Positions 9,244 through 18,683 of a DNA stretch of 64,000 nucleotides are shown here, in pieces. The stretch lies in NCBI GenBank assembly GCA_031259845.1, contig JAIRKZ010000149.1, positions 1 through 64,000 of the forward strand, written 5' to 3'. The DNA is from Tannerellaceae bacterium. GTDB taxonomy: Bacteria > Bacteroidota > Bacteroidia > Bacteroidales > Tannerellaceae. The notes below the pieces were generated by a model that was not told where the DNA came from, did no database searches, and worked only from the letters and a program-made list of their open reading frames with translations. Position 1 is the stretch's first letter. Each line of letters begins with the position of its first letter. The translations under genes were made by a program, and so were the position numbers.

Positions 9244-11178
9244 ATGAGCTATCTTGAATTTGATAAGACGATAATGATAAACCTGCAGGAATCGCTAAGC
9301 CGCGAAGTCCTCCGTACAAACAGGAAAGGAGCCTATCACAGCACTACCGTTGTAGACTGTAATACACGGAAGTATCACGGATTGCTTGTGATGCCGGTTC
9401 CCGGGCTTGATGATGAAAACCATGTACTCCTGTCTTCTTTTGACGAAACGGTTATTCAGCATGGAGCTGAATTTAATTTAGGCTTACATAAATACAGCGG
9501 CGATAATTTCAGCCCTAAGGGACATAAATATATCCGCGAATATACATGCGAAACAGTGCCGAGAACCCTTTACAGGGTAGGCGGGGTTATTTTCTCTAAG
9601 GAAATGGTTTTCTCGCAGTATCATAACCGGATTATGATAAAATATAAATTGGAAGACGCACATTCGCAAACCACGCTCCGTTTCCGCCCTTTCCTGGCTT
9701 TTAGAAGCGTAACCGAATTAACATACGAAAACGGCGCGGTCAACCGGTCGTATGCGGAAGCGCCTAATGGCATAAAGATGTGTCTCTACCAGGGCTATCC
9801 CGAGCTGTTCATGCAATTTAGCAAAGAAGTCAAATTCGTTTTCGAACCCTATTGGTATAAGGGGCTGGAATACCCGAAAGAACAGGAGAGGGGCTTCCCT
9901 TACCAGGAAGATTTATTTGTTCCCGGTTATTTTGAATTATCCATTGAAAAAGGCGAGACCATTATTTTTACGGCAGGCGATACGCAAGCAGCAACAGCCC
10001 GCCTGTTTGAAGATTATGAAGAAGAGGTAGATCAACGTATACCGAGGAATAGCTTTATCAATTGTTTAAAGAACTCCGCCCAGCAGTTTTATTATCGTCC
10101 TACGGAAAACGACGCTTACCTGTTGGCCGGCTATCCCTGGTTTAAAGTAAGGGCAAGGGATTTGTTTATATCTACGCCGGGATGTACGCTTTCGCTTGAC
10201 GACCCGGTGCGTTTTGAAAAGATTCTGGGAACAGCCATACCGGCTTTGAGGAACTTCATGAAAGACGGGCTACACGATGCGGTAATCAAAGAGATAGACC
10301 AGCCGGATGTTCTCCTGTGGTGTATAAATGCCATCCAGCTTTATGGTATAGACCAGGGAATGGATCGTTGTAAAGAGTTATATGGCGATTTTGTAGCCGA
10401 AATAATAGACTATATCCTTGCCCAGAAACATCCCGACATGAGGGTGACGCACAATGGCCTGATTTATGCCGAAGGGAGAGACAAAGCAATTACCTGGATG
10501 AATTCTACCGTAAACGGCAAACCGGTTGTGCCCCGTTCGGGTTACATCGTAGAGTTTAACGCCTTATGGTATAATGCGCTTTGTTTCTATAAAAACGATT
10601 TGAATAAAGATATACCTCTTGATAACATAAAAGAGCTGATTGATAAGATTAAGGTATCGTTTTCAGATGTATTTGTAAACGGCTATAAATACCTGTTTGA
10701 TTCGGTAACCGGGTCGAAGGTAGACTGGAGCGTACGGCCTAATATGATATTTGCCATAGCATTACCTTATTCGCCTCTGGAAAAATCGGCGCAGCGTCCT
10801 ATATTGGATATAGTTACAAAAGAATTGCGCACCCCTAAAGGGATACGATCGCTAAGCCCTAAAAGCGAAGGATACCGCCCGGATTATACAGGCTCCCAGA
10901 CAGAACGGGATTTGTCTTACCATCAGGGAACGGCATGGCCGTGGTTACTGGGCGCTTACCTGGAATCATACCTCCGTATATTCGGGAAAAGCGGCGTTTC
11001 TTTTGTAAGGAGAATGCTCGTAAGTATGGAAGAAGAGATGAAGCTGCATTGCATCGGGACAATCCCCGAACTGTTCGACGGGAATCCCCCGTTTACAGGC
11101 AGGGGGGGCATTTCTTTTGCGATGAATGTGGCAAACATACTGAGAATATCAAAAATGTTGGAAAAGTTTGACGATTAA
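9244..11178 (+). CDS. glycogen debranching enzyme (amylo-alpha-1,6-glucosidase, GH133-like)
   Basis: VVDCNTRKYHGLLV, AGYPWFKVRARDLFISTPG and YHQGTAWPWLLGAY motifs; first gene of the glycogen cluster. Confidence 0.92.
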   Translation: MSYLEFDKTIMINLQESLSREVLRTNRKGAYHSTTVVDCNTRKYHGLLVMPVPGLDDENHVLLSSFDETVIQHGAEFNLGLHKYSGDNFSPKGHKYIREYTCETVPRTLYRVGGVIFSKEMVFSQYHNRIMIKYKLEDAHSQTTLRFRPFLAFRSVTELTYENGAVNRSYAEAPNGIKMCLYQGYPELFMQFSKEVKFVFEPYWYKGLEYPKEQERGFPYQEDLFVPGYFELSIEKGETIIFTAGDTQAATARLFEDYEEEVDQRIPRNSFINCLKNSAQQFYYRPTENDAYLLAGYPWFKVRARDLFISTPGCTLSLDDPVRFEKILGTAIPALRNFMKDGLHDAVIKEIDQPDVLLWCINAIQLYGIDQGMDRCKELYGDFVAEIIDYILAQKHPDMRVTHNGLIYAEGRDKAITWMNSTVNGKPVVPRSGYIVEFNALWYNALCFYKNDLNKDIPLDNIKELIDKIKVSFSDVFVNGYKYLFDSVTGSKVDWSVRPNMIFAIALPYSPLEKSAQRPILDIVTKELRTPKGIRSLSPKSEGYRPDYTGSQTERDLSYHQGTAWPWLLGAYLESYLRIFGKSGVSFVRRMLVSMEEEMKLHCIGTIPELFDGNPPFTGRGGISFAMNVANILRISKMLEKFDD

Positions 11179-11195
11179 TTAAAATATCGTTCTGT

Positions 11196-12458
11196 ATGAA
11201 AGCATTAATGTATGGATGGGAATTTCCTCCGCATATATTGGGAGGATTAGGGACAGCCAGTTTTGGGTTGACCCGTGGAATGGCCTTGCAACCGGATATG
11301 GATATAACCTTTGTTATACCCAAACCCTGGGGCGATGAAGACCAGAGTTTTCTAAAAATTGTAGGAGCATGTAATGTCCCCACCGTTTGGCGTGATGTAC
11401 ATTGGGATTATGTGAAAAGCCGTGTAGGACGATATATGGACCCGCAAAAATACTATGATTACCGCGATCATATTTATGCCGATTTCAATTACCTGCATGT
11501 GAACGATCTGGGATGTGTAGAGTTTTCGGGGCGTTATCCGGATAACTTGCTGGAAGAAATTAATAATTATTCAATCGTGGCCGGAGTCATTGCCCGCACA
11601 GGGTATTTTGATATCATCCATGCGCACGACTGGCTGACGTACCCGGCAGGTATCCATTCTAAAAAGGTAAGCGGGAAGCCATTGGTTATCCATGTACACG
11701 CCACGGATTACGACCGCAGCCGGGGAAAAGTAAACCCTGAGGTGTATGGCATAGAAAAGAACGGGATGGATTATGCCGACCATATCATAACCGTAAGCAA
11801 CCTTACAAGGCAAACGGTGATTGAGAAATACCACCAACACCCCTCTAAAGTAACCACCGTTCATAATGCCGTAGAGCCTTTAAGCCCCGAAATACTGGCC
11901 ATACCCGACAGAAGGGGCGTTAAAGACAAAATAATAACCTTCCTCGGGCGTATAACAATGCAGAAGGGGCCGGAATATTTTGTGGAAGCCGCCGCCAAGG
12001 TATTATCCAAAGCCCCCCATGCCCGTTTTGTTATGGCCGGGAGCGGCGATAAGATGAATGACATGATCAGGTTGGCGGCCTCGCGTAATATATCCGACCG
12101 GTTTCATTTCACCGGTTTTATGAAAGGGAAACAAGTATATGAAGTGTTCAAGGCAAGCGATGTGTACGTAATGCCGTCGGTATCCGAACCCTTTGGCATT
12201 TCGCCCCTCGAAGCCATGCAATGCGGCGTGCCCAGTATTATTTCCAAACAATCGGGATGCGCCGAAATACTTGATTATGCCGTTAAAGTAGATTACTGGG
12301 ATATTGAAGCGATGGCCGATGCCATGTATTCTATCATTACCTATCCGGCGATGCATAATTTTCTGCAGGAAGAAGGGAAAAAAGAAGTGGATAATATTAA
12401 ATGGGAATATGCCGGACAAAAAGTACGCCGTATTTACGATCAACTAATTAACCGATAA
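11196..12458 (+). CDS. GT4-family glycosyltransferase, glycogen synthase-like
   Basis: MYGWEFPPHILGGLGTASFGLTRGM, HAHDWLTYPAG and SVSEPFGISPLEAMQCG motifs. Confidence 0.9.
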   Translation: MKALMYGWEFPPHILGGLGTASFGLTRGMALQPDMDITFVIPKPWGDEDQSFLKIVGACNVPTVWRDVHWDYVKSRVGRYMDPQKYYDYRDHIYADFNYLHVNDLGCVEFSGRYPDNLLEEINNYSIVAGVIARTGYFDIIHAHDWLTYPAGIHSKKVSGKPLVIHVHATDYDRSRGKVNPEVYGIEKNGMDYADHIITVSNLTRQTVIEKYHQHPSKVTTVHNAVEPLSPEILAIPDRRGVKDKIITFLGRITMQKGPEYFVEAAAKVLSKAPHARFVMAGSGDKMNDMIRLAASRNISDRFHFTGFMKGKQVYEVFKASDVYVMPSVSEPFGISPLEAMQCGVPSIISKQSGCAEILDYAVKVDYWDIEAMADAMYSIITYPAMHNFLQEEGKKEVDNIKWEYAGQKVRRIYDQLINR

Positions 12459-12481
12459 AATAATTAAAAAATTTAAACATT

Positions 12482-13789
12482 ATGAAAACGATATGTTTCT
12501 ATTTTCAGATACATCAGCCATTCCGGCTGAAAAGATACCGTTTCTTTGATATTGGATGCGGCCATTATTATTATGATGATTTCCAGAATGAAGAAATTAT
12601 CCGCCGGATAGCCGAGCGTTGTTACATACCGGCCAACAGGCTTTTCCTCGAAATGATAAAGGAAAGCGGAGGAAGGTTTAAGGCTGCCCTTTCCATATCC
12701 GGTACGGCTCTTGAACAAATGGAAGTTTATACGCCGGAGGTACTGGACGGTATTATGGAACTTGTTAAGACGGGAAATATTGAATTCTTATCCGAAACGT
12801 ACGCACATTCGCTTGCCTCGCTGGGAAATGAAGACGAATTTAAAAAGCAGGTGCAGTTACATAAAGAAAAGGTATACGCTTTATTTGGCGTAGAACCGAA
12901 GGTTTTCCGAAATACGGAATTGATTTATTCCGACGAAATATCGGATATTGTGTATGATTTAGGGTATCATGGAATGTTGACGGAAGGGGCAAAACATGTT
13001 TTAGGATGGAAAAGCCCGAACTATCTGTATACATCAGCCAGTAAGCCCGGGCTAAAGCTTTTGTTAAAGAACGACCGTTTCAGCGAAGACCTGTCCATGC
13101 GATTTAATAATTATAGCTGGAGCGAATATCCGTTGACTGCCGATAAGTATATGTCGTGGATCGCTTCTACTCCGGAAGAAGAACAAGTGATAAACCTGTT
13201 TATGAACTATGATGTATTAGGGTCTTTTCATCCGGCCGAATCGGGAATTTTCGATTTTTTCAGGGCGCTTCCCCGGTTTGCAGCCGAAAAAGGGATAGGT
13301 TTTTCTTTGCCGTCGGATGCGTTTAAAAAGCTTAAGCCGGTGGATGCTATTTCTGTTCCCTTCCCTATGTCATGGGTAGACGAAGAGAAGGATTGCAGTT
13401 CCTGGCTGGGAAACGTATTACAACAGGAAGCTTTTGAAAAGATAAACGGGATTAGTAACCGTGTACATTTGATACAAGACGGGCGTATCCAGCAAGACTG
13501 GCTTTACTTACAAAGTAGCGACCATTTTTATTATATGAACACGAAACATCCGGGAGAGAAAGGATTTAGCCCGTATGACAATCCATACGAAGCATTCAAT
13601 AATTATATGAATGTGTTGTCTGATTTTATTTTCCGTGTAGAAGCCGAATATCCTACATCTATTGAAGACGAAGAACTTAATTCGCTGCTAACAACAATCA
13701 ATAATCAGAATGAAAAGATAGAAGCATTAGAAAAGGAAATACAGAAATTGAAGAAAAGAACAACAAAAAAAGAAACTGTTTATAAATAA
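12482..13789 (+). CDS. GH57-family alpha-amylase-like glycoside hydrolase
   Basis: ICFYFQIHQPFRLKRYRFFDIG start, FLSETYAHSLASL and FRNTELIYSDEI motifs; third gene of the glycogen cluster. Confidence 0.9.
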   Translation: MKTICFYFQIHQPFRLKRYRFFDIGCGHYYYDDFQNEEIIRRIAERCYIPANRLFLEMIKESGGRFKAALSISGTALEQMEVYTPEVLDGIMELVKTGNIEFLSETYAHSLASLGNEDEFKKQVQLHKEKVYALFGVEPKVFRNTELIYSDEISDIVYDLGYHGMLTEGAKHVLGWKSPNYLYTSASKPGLKLLLKNDRFSEDLSMRFNNYSWSEYPLTADKYMSWIASTPEEEQVINLFMNYDVLGSFHPAESGIFDFFRALPRFAAEKGIGFSLPSDAFKKLKPVDAISVPFPMSWVDEEKDCSSWLGNVLQQEAFEKINGISNRVHLIQDGRIQQDWLYLQSSDHFYYMNTKHPGEKGFSPYDNPYEAFNNYMNVLSDFIFRVEAEYPTSIEDEELNSLLTTINNQNEKIEALEKEIQKLKKRTTKKETVYK

Positions 13790-13869
13790 TTTGAACCTTT
13801 ATCAAACGAACTCTGTTAATATTATATAGCGTTTTTCATGGTATTTAGAGTTAGTTTAATTTAGGTTAT

Positions 13870-13900
13870 CCGTCTCGTTCGTGAGAATAGGACGGTTTTT
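13870..13900 (+). terminator. Rho-independent terminator after the glycogen cluster
   Basis: CCGTCTC...GAGAATAGGACGG followed by TTTTTATTTT. Confidence 0.5.
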
Positions 13901-13904
13901 ATTT

Positions 13905-14900
13905 TCAGAAAGGTTTATATTTCGATGCTGTCAGTATCTCCTGTGCGTTTGTTTGTTTCATCAATTCTCCGGGCGTTGTATGGGTTTCTTTCATATAGTT
14001 AGTTACGATTTGCCAGCCAATCCATACGCCTAATTTGCCTGGTGCGTCGAATGACAGGAAAGTACTTGGCATATCTTCAAAATACTTGTTGGCGGTTAGA
14101 TGGTCGGGCGTATAAAGATGCTTACGTTCTACGATAGCCTTCCATATATCCTTTTCATGTGTTGTACACCATTCATAATCTTTTTCCGAATAACCCATTA
14201 ATTCGGCGGGAGTTGTTTCCGGTAATGCATGGGATACCAAATACCTGATTTTACCCTCATATACCATTCGTTCCAACAATACATTTTCTTTTCCGGTAAA
14301 CGGATATTCAGATAATAACCAACCGGATAAATAATCGGGCACAATATGCGAACGCTGCATATCCTCACGTTGATAATCATAAAAGAAGTTGAGGTATAGC
14401 GGATAGGTTTTCCCCATATATTTATCAATAGACAGGGAAAGAAGGTTTTCAGCAGCCAGTACGTTTTGGTTCAGCCCGGATACATGCATATAAACGGCGG
14501 GCGTCTCCATTGCCGGGAAATGGGCTTGCAGATAAGCAAAACCCACTCCCAGTTGCTTTTCAATGTCATTTATGGAATCATATTCTGTAATAGCATCCCG
14601 GTAAAGCCCTTTTAAGGCAGGTTCGGAATAATAATTAACCAAGCGGTCAAAGAAGCCGGGCGTTTCGGGTGATTGCATATTCAAAACGCCTTTTCCTATC
14701 ACGTCAAGCATGCCATAGTATTCCTGCAAAAGCCGGTTTTGCAGGATTGGATCATCATCCGCCTCAATCAATTGAAAAAGCGCTTTATCAAAACGATGAA
14801 TTTGAACGGGAGCGGCGTCGGCAAAAGGATTATTCTCCTGTCCGCCGCAACTTACGCATGGCAACAGAAGGAGGATGGCAAGGTATATTCTGAAGTGCAT
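13905..14900 (-). CDS. GldB-like lipoprotein (gliding motility-associated family)
   Basis: Lipobox LLPCVSCGG and the GldB-like sequence PVQIHRFDKALFQL...NFFYDYQREDMQRSHIVPDYLSGWLLSEYPF. Confidence 0.72.
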   Translation of the reverse strand: MHFRIYLAILLLLPCVSCGGQENNPFADAAPVQIHRFDKALFQLIEADDDPILQNRLLQEYYGMLDVIGKGVLNMQSPETPGFFDRLVNYYSEPALKGLYRDAITEYDSINDIEKQLGVGFAYLQAHFPAMETPAVYMHVSGLNQNVLAAENLLSLSIDKYMGKTYPLYLNFFYDYQREDMQRSHIVPDYLSGWLLSEYPFTGKENVLLERMVYEGKIRYLVSHALPETTPAELMGYSEKDYEWCTTHEKDIWKAIVERKHLYTPDHLTANKYFEDMPSTFLSFDAPGKLGVWIGWQIVTNYMKETHTTPGELMKQTNAQEILTASKYKPF

Positions 14901-14987
14901 AACTTTCTACTTTTAATAAAATAACGATTAAGAGAATAGTATATTGTGAAATATATCAACCAATCTTAATAGTTTAAGTAATAGACA

Positions 14988-16112
14988 TTATCGCCTGATA
15001 AATACGGTTATGCGCAGAGCCAAATCGAAAAATACCATTTTGGCATTCACATTCTGTGTAATATGCCTTTCTGCTTTGGCCAATTCGTCCATTAGCTCAA
15101 ATACATTCCGTTCATTTACGAAAGGAGCAAACTTCACGGCAAACTCAGCCTCCTTTCTATTCATATAATTCAATTCCTCCGACTGAAAACGATACATGAA
15201 ATTTTCACGGATCAGGTGCTGACAGTAGGCAAAGAAGTTTTTTTGCCGTTCGCGCCCGATACCGGCAAGCAAATCGGCGGATGTTTTCATTCCTTTCACG
15301 TTACGCGCCCATGAATTGCGCATCATCCCTTTGAATTGTTCCAGATAGAATTCGTTTTCTTCGTTTATACTGATAAGTTCTAATGCCTTCAGATAACTCC
15401 CGCCGGCTAAGTGGGCGATTTCTTTGGCCGGCTCCGGCTCTAACATCTCCTTATTAATAAGAGCCTCTACCATATCGCCTTGCCTGATACCCCGGGCATT
15501 TACCCTTTGTGCGCGCGACTGGATTGTACCCAATACCATATCGGGTTCTTCGGAAACCATCAAAATGGCCGTATTGGCAGGAGGTTCTTCTATAACCTTC
15601 AGCAATTTGTTGGCGCAGCTTGAGTGCATCTTCTCCGGAAGCCATACCAATAATATCCGGTAAGTCGCTTCGTAAATTTTGAGGCTTAGTTTGCGGATAA
15701 TCTCATCGCTTTCTTTTGAATAAATAATGGCCTGCGAATTTCCGGCGTCCATGGCTTCCAACCATTCATTCATACCGAAATAAACCTGCCTCTTCAAAAA
15801 AGCACGCCATTCGGGAAGGTAATCGTCGCATACCTCCTTTTTCTTTTCTTTTTTGGAAACAATCGGAAATACAAAATGCAAGTCGGGATGCGCCAACTCA
15901 TTAAACTTTGTACAGGAAGGGCAATGCCCGCATGAATCCGTATCCGATGGATTGGCGCAGTTCAGGTAACGGGCGTAAGCCAGCGCTAACGGAAAAACGC
16001 CCGTACCGCCCTGTTCGCAAAAGAGTTGGGCATGCGGCACAATTCCTTTCCTGGCCGATTCTGTCAGTCGCTGCTTTATTTCCTGTTGCCCGATAATATC
16101 TTTGAAATACAT
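14988..16112 (-). CDS. holB: DNA polymerase III subunit delta'
   Basis: FKDIIGQQEIKQRL, zinc-binding CANPSDTDSCGHCPSC, LLKVIEEPPANT. Confidence 0.88.
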   Translation of the reverse strand: MYFKDIIGQQEIKQRLTESARKGIVPHAQLFCEQGGTGVFPLALAYARYLNCANPSDTDSCGHCPSCTKFNELAHPDLHFVFPIVSKKEKKKEVCDDYLPEWRAFLKRQVYFGMNEWLEAMDAGNSQAIIYSKESDEIIRKLSLKIYEATYRILLVWLPEKMHSSCANKLLKVIEEPPANTAILMVSEEPDMVLGTIQSRAQRVNARGIRQGDMVEALINKEMLEPEPAKEIAHLAGGSYLKALELISINEENEFYLEQFKGMMRNSWARNVKGMKTSADLLAGIGRERQKNFFAYCQHLIRENFMYRFQSEELNYMNRKEAEFAVKFAPFVNERNVFELMDELAKAERHITQNVNAKMVFFDLALRITVFIRR

Positions 16113-16133
16113 GTTGTCTGCCGGATGAAAAAC

Positions 16134-17453
16134 CTACTGTTCCAATAAAAACCGTTTAAACCCTTCAAAATCCTTACCTAATCCGATGCTTTGTTTTTCT
16201 CCTTTCATAAAAGCCTGGAGCTTCTCCGGGATTTCCAGGTCAATACCTAATATTTCATCGACGGAACTTTTGAATTTGGCGGGATGGGCCGTTTCAAGAA
16301 ACAATCCTGTCTCGTTCTCTGCCGGTTTGTAGTCGGTTAATCCCTGGTATCCACAGGCGCCGTGAGGGTCTAAGATGTATCCGTATTGCTTATAAACCTG
16401 CTGCATTGTTTTAGCAATTTCTTCGTCTGTATACGTACATCCGGCAATCTTTTTTTTGATCGCCTTATACGGGTCCGGATATATGCTGAACATATCTATG
16501 ATACGGGCAAAATTACTGGGATCGCCTACATCCATGGCGTTGGCAATAGTGGCTACCGACGGCCGGGGCGTATAAACGCCCGTATTCAGGTAATCGAGGA
16601 ATACGTCGTTGCGGTTGTTGGCTGCAATAAAACGCTTAATGGGCAATCCCATCCAGTGGGCAATTAAGCCGGCGGTAAGATTTCCGAAATTGCCGCTGGG
16701 AACGCTTATTACCAGATTATCCGTTTTCCCCAACTTGTCTAATTGGGCATACCCATAGAAATAATAGAAAGACTGGGGCAGGAAACGGGCTATATTGATT
16801 GAATTGGCAGAAGTAAACTTGCTATGGCCGTTCATATCGGGGTCCATAAAGGCGGATTTCACCAATGCCTGGCAATCGTCAAACGAGCCGTCTATTTCCA
16901 ATGCGGTTATGTTCCGCCCTAATGTTGTAAACTGACATTCCTGTATGGGGCTTACCTTTCCTTTGGGATATAATACATATACGTTGATTCCGTCTACGCC
17001 AAGAAAGCCATTTGCTACCGCACTCCCCGTATCGCCCGACGTAGCCACCAAAACGTTTATATCCTTAATTCCTTCTTTGTCGATAAAGTACCTTAATAAA
17101 CGAGCCATAAAACGGGCGCCCACATCTTTGAAGGCAAGGGTAGGGCCATGAAAAAGCTCAAGGCTGTAGATATTGTCATGCACATGAACAACGGGCGTAT
17201 CGAATGAGAGCGTGTCGTTTACTATTTTTTCCAAAGCGCCTCCGTCTATATCATCCCCAAATAAGGCTTGGACTACTGTGCAGGCAATTTCGCGGAAAGA
17301 CATGTCTTTCATCTCGCCAATCACAAAGTCGTTCAGCAGGCCGATATCTTCGGGCATATACAATCCTTTGTCTGCGGCGAGTCCTTTTATAACAGCCCTT
17401 TTCAGGGATGCCAGGGGAGCCTGTTTGTTTGTACTGTAATACTTCATACTCAT
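16134..17453 (-). CDS. thrC: threonine synthase
   Basis: MKYYSTNKQAPLASLKRAV, HGPTLAFKDVGARFMARLL and VATSGDTGSAVANGF motifs. Confidence 0.95.
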   Translation of the reverse strand: MSMKYYSTNKQAPLASLKRAVIKGLAADKGLYMPEDIGLLNDFVIGEMKDMSFREIACTVVQALFGDDIDGGALEKIVNDTLSFDTPVVHVHDNIYSLELFHGPTLAFKDVGARFMARLLRYFIDKEGIKDINVLVATSGDTGSAVANGFLGVDGINVYVLYPKGKVSPIQECQFTTLGRNITALEIDGSFDDCQALVKSAFMDPDMNGHSKFTSANSINIARFLPQSFYYFYGYAQLDKLGKTDNLVISVPSGNFGNLTAGLIAHWMGLPIKRFIAANNRNDVFLDYLNTGVYTPRPSVATIANAMDVGDPSNFARIIDMFSIYPDPYKAIKKKIAGCTYTDEEIAKTMQQVYKQYGYILDPHGACGYQGLTDYKPAENETGLFLETAHPAKFKSSVDEILGIDLEIPEKLQAFMKGEKQSIGLGKDFEGFKRFLLEQ

Positions 17454-17474
17454 TGAACGTTGAGAGCTGAAAAA

Positions 17475-18683
17475 TTAATTTTCAAGCAGGTGTTTTATAA
17501 ATTCATCTTTTTCCAAGATTCCAAATTTACCATTTTTTATGGAGAATTCATCATATTTTGTTACGGAATCCGGTTTTTCCCCCGGTTTATAGATAATAAA
17601 AGGGATTGGCTTGTTGGTATGCGTGCGTATGGCGCAGGGCGTAGGATGATCCGGAAGGATGCCAATGGCTACCGGTTCTTTCCATGCCTGTAATGCTTCT
17701 ACTACAGGGCGGACGATGCGATTGTCTAAATATTCAATTGTTTTAACCTTCAACGCTCCATCCCCTTCATGCCCGGCTTCGTCGCTGGCTTCGACATGCA
17801 GGTAAACAAAATCGTTTGTTTTCAGCGCTTCTAATGCGGCGGCAGCCTTTCCCTCGTAATTCGTATCATATAAACCGGTGGTTCCTTCCACATGAATAAC
17901 CTCCAGGCCGGCATATACGCCGATACCCCTTATCAGGTCTACCGCAGAGATAACGGCCCCTTTCTTAAAGCCAAACATTTCCTGCATGGTTTGCATAGCC
18001 GGGCGATAACCGGGAGACCAGGGCCAGATACTGTTGGCCGGACTTTTGCCTTCGGCGATTCGTTTTTGATTAACCGGATGATCCTTTAACAGATGCTGTG
18101 ATTTCAGGATTAAATCATTCAATAAACCGGCAGTCTCTGATGCTTCGCTTGTTTCGGGCTTCACCATGAACGGGCGAAACGGCTGGAGCGGAACATCATG
18201 CGGAGGCGTACAATCCAATTGTTTATTCCCTTTTTTTATGACTAACAGGTGGCGATAGGAAACGCCGGTGTAAAACCTTATTTGTTCCGACCCCAGTTTT
18301 CCGTTTAAGAACTTAATCAGCACATCCGCTTCTTCCGTACTGATATGCCCTGCCGAATGATTCTTTATCTTATTATCTTCTATACAAATCAGGTTGCACC
18401 GCATAGCCATCTCGCCCGGTTGCAGGGTAACCCCTATACTGGCAGCTTCCAGCACGCCGCGCCCTTCATATACTTTCGGCAAATCGTATCCCAATACGGA
18501 TAAATTAGCCACTTCGCTTCCCGGATGAAACCCTTCGGGTACAGTCTTCAACTGGCCGGTGACGCCCATTTCGGCCAATTTATCCATATACGGCGTATGG
18601 GCGTATTGCAAAGGGGTCATCCCTCCCAGCATATCCACAGGCTCATCCGCCATGCCGTCGCCTAAAATTACAATACTTTTCAT
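17475..18683 (-). CDS. apgM: cofactor-independent phosphoglycerate mutase-like protein (ApgM family); candidate homoserine kinase by context
   Basis: IVILGDGMADEPVD...GGMTPLQYAHTPYMDKLA and HVEASDEAGHEGD motifs. Located between thrA and thrC, with an ATGA-type overlap with thrA. Confidence 0.88.
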   Translation of the reverse strand: MKSIVILGDGMADEPVDMLGGMTPLQYAHTPYMDKLAEMGVTGQLKTVPEGFHPGSEVANLSVLGYDLPKVYEGRGVLEAASIGVTLQPGEMAMRCNLICIEDNKIKNHSAGHISTEEADVLIKFLNGKLGSEQIRFYTGVSYRHLLVIKKGNKQLDCTPPHDVPLQPFRPFMVKPETSEASETAGLLNDLILKSQHLLKDHPVNQKRIAEGKSPANSIWPWSPGYRPAMQTMQEMFGFKKGAVISAVDLIRGIGVYAGLEVIHVEGTTGLYDTNYEGKAAAALEALKTNDFVYLHVEASDEAGHEGDGALKVKTIEYLDNRIVRPVVEALQAWKEPVAIGILPDHPTPCAIRTHTNKPIPFIIYKPGEKPDSVTKYDEFSIKNGKFGILEKDEFIKHLLEN

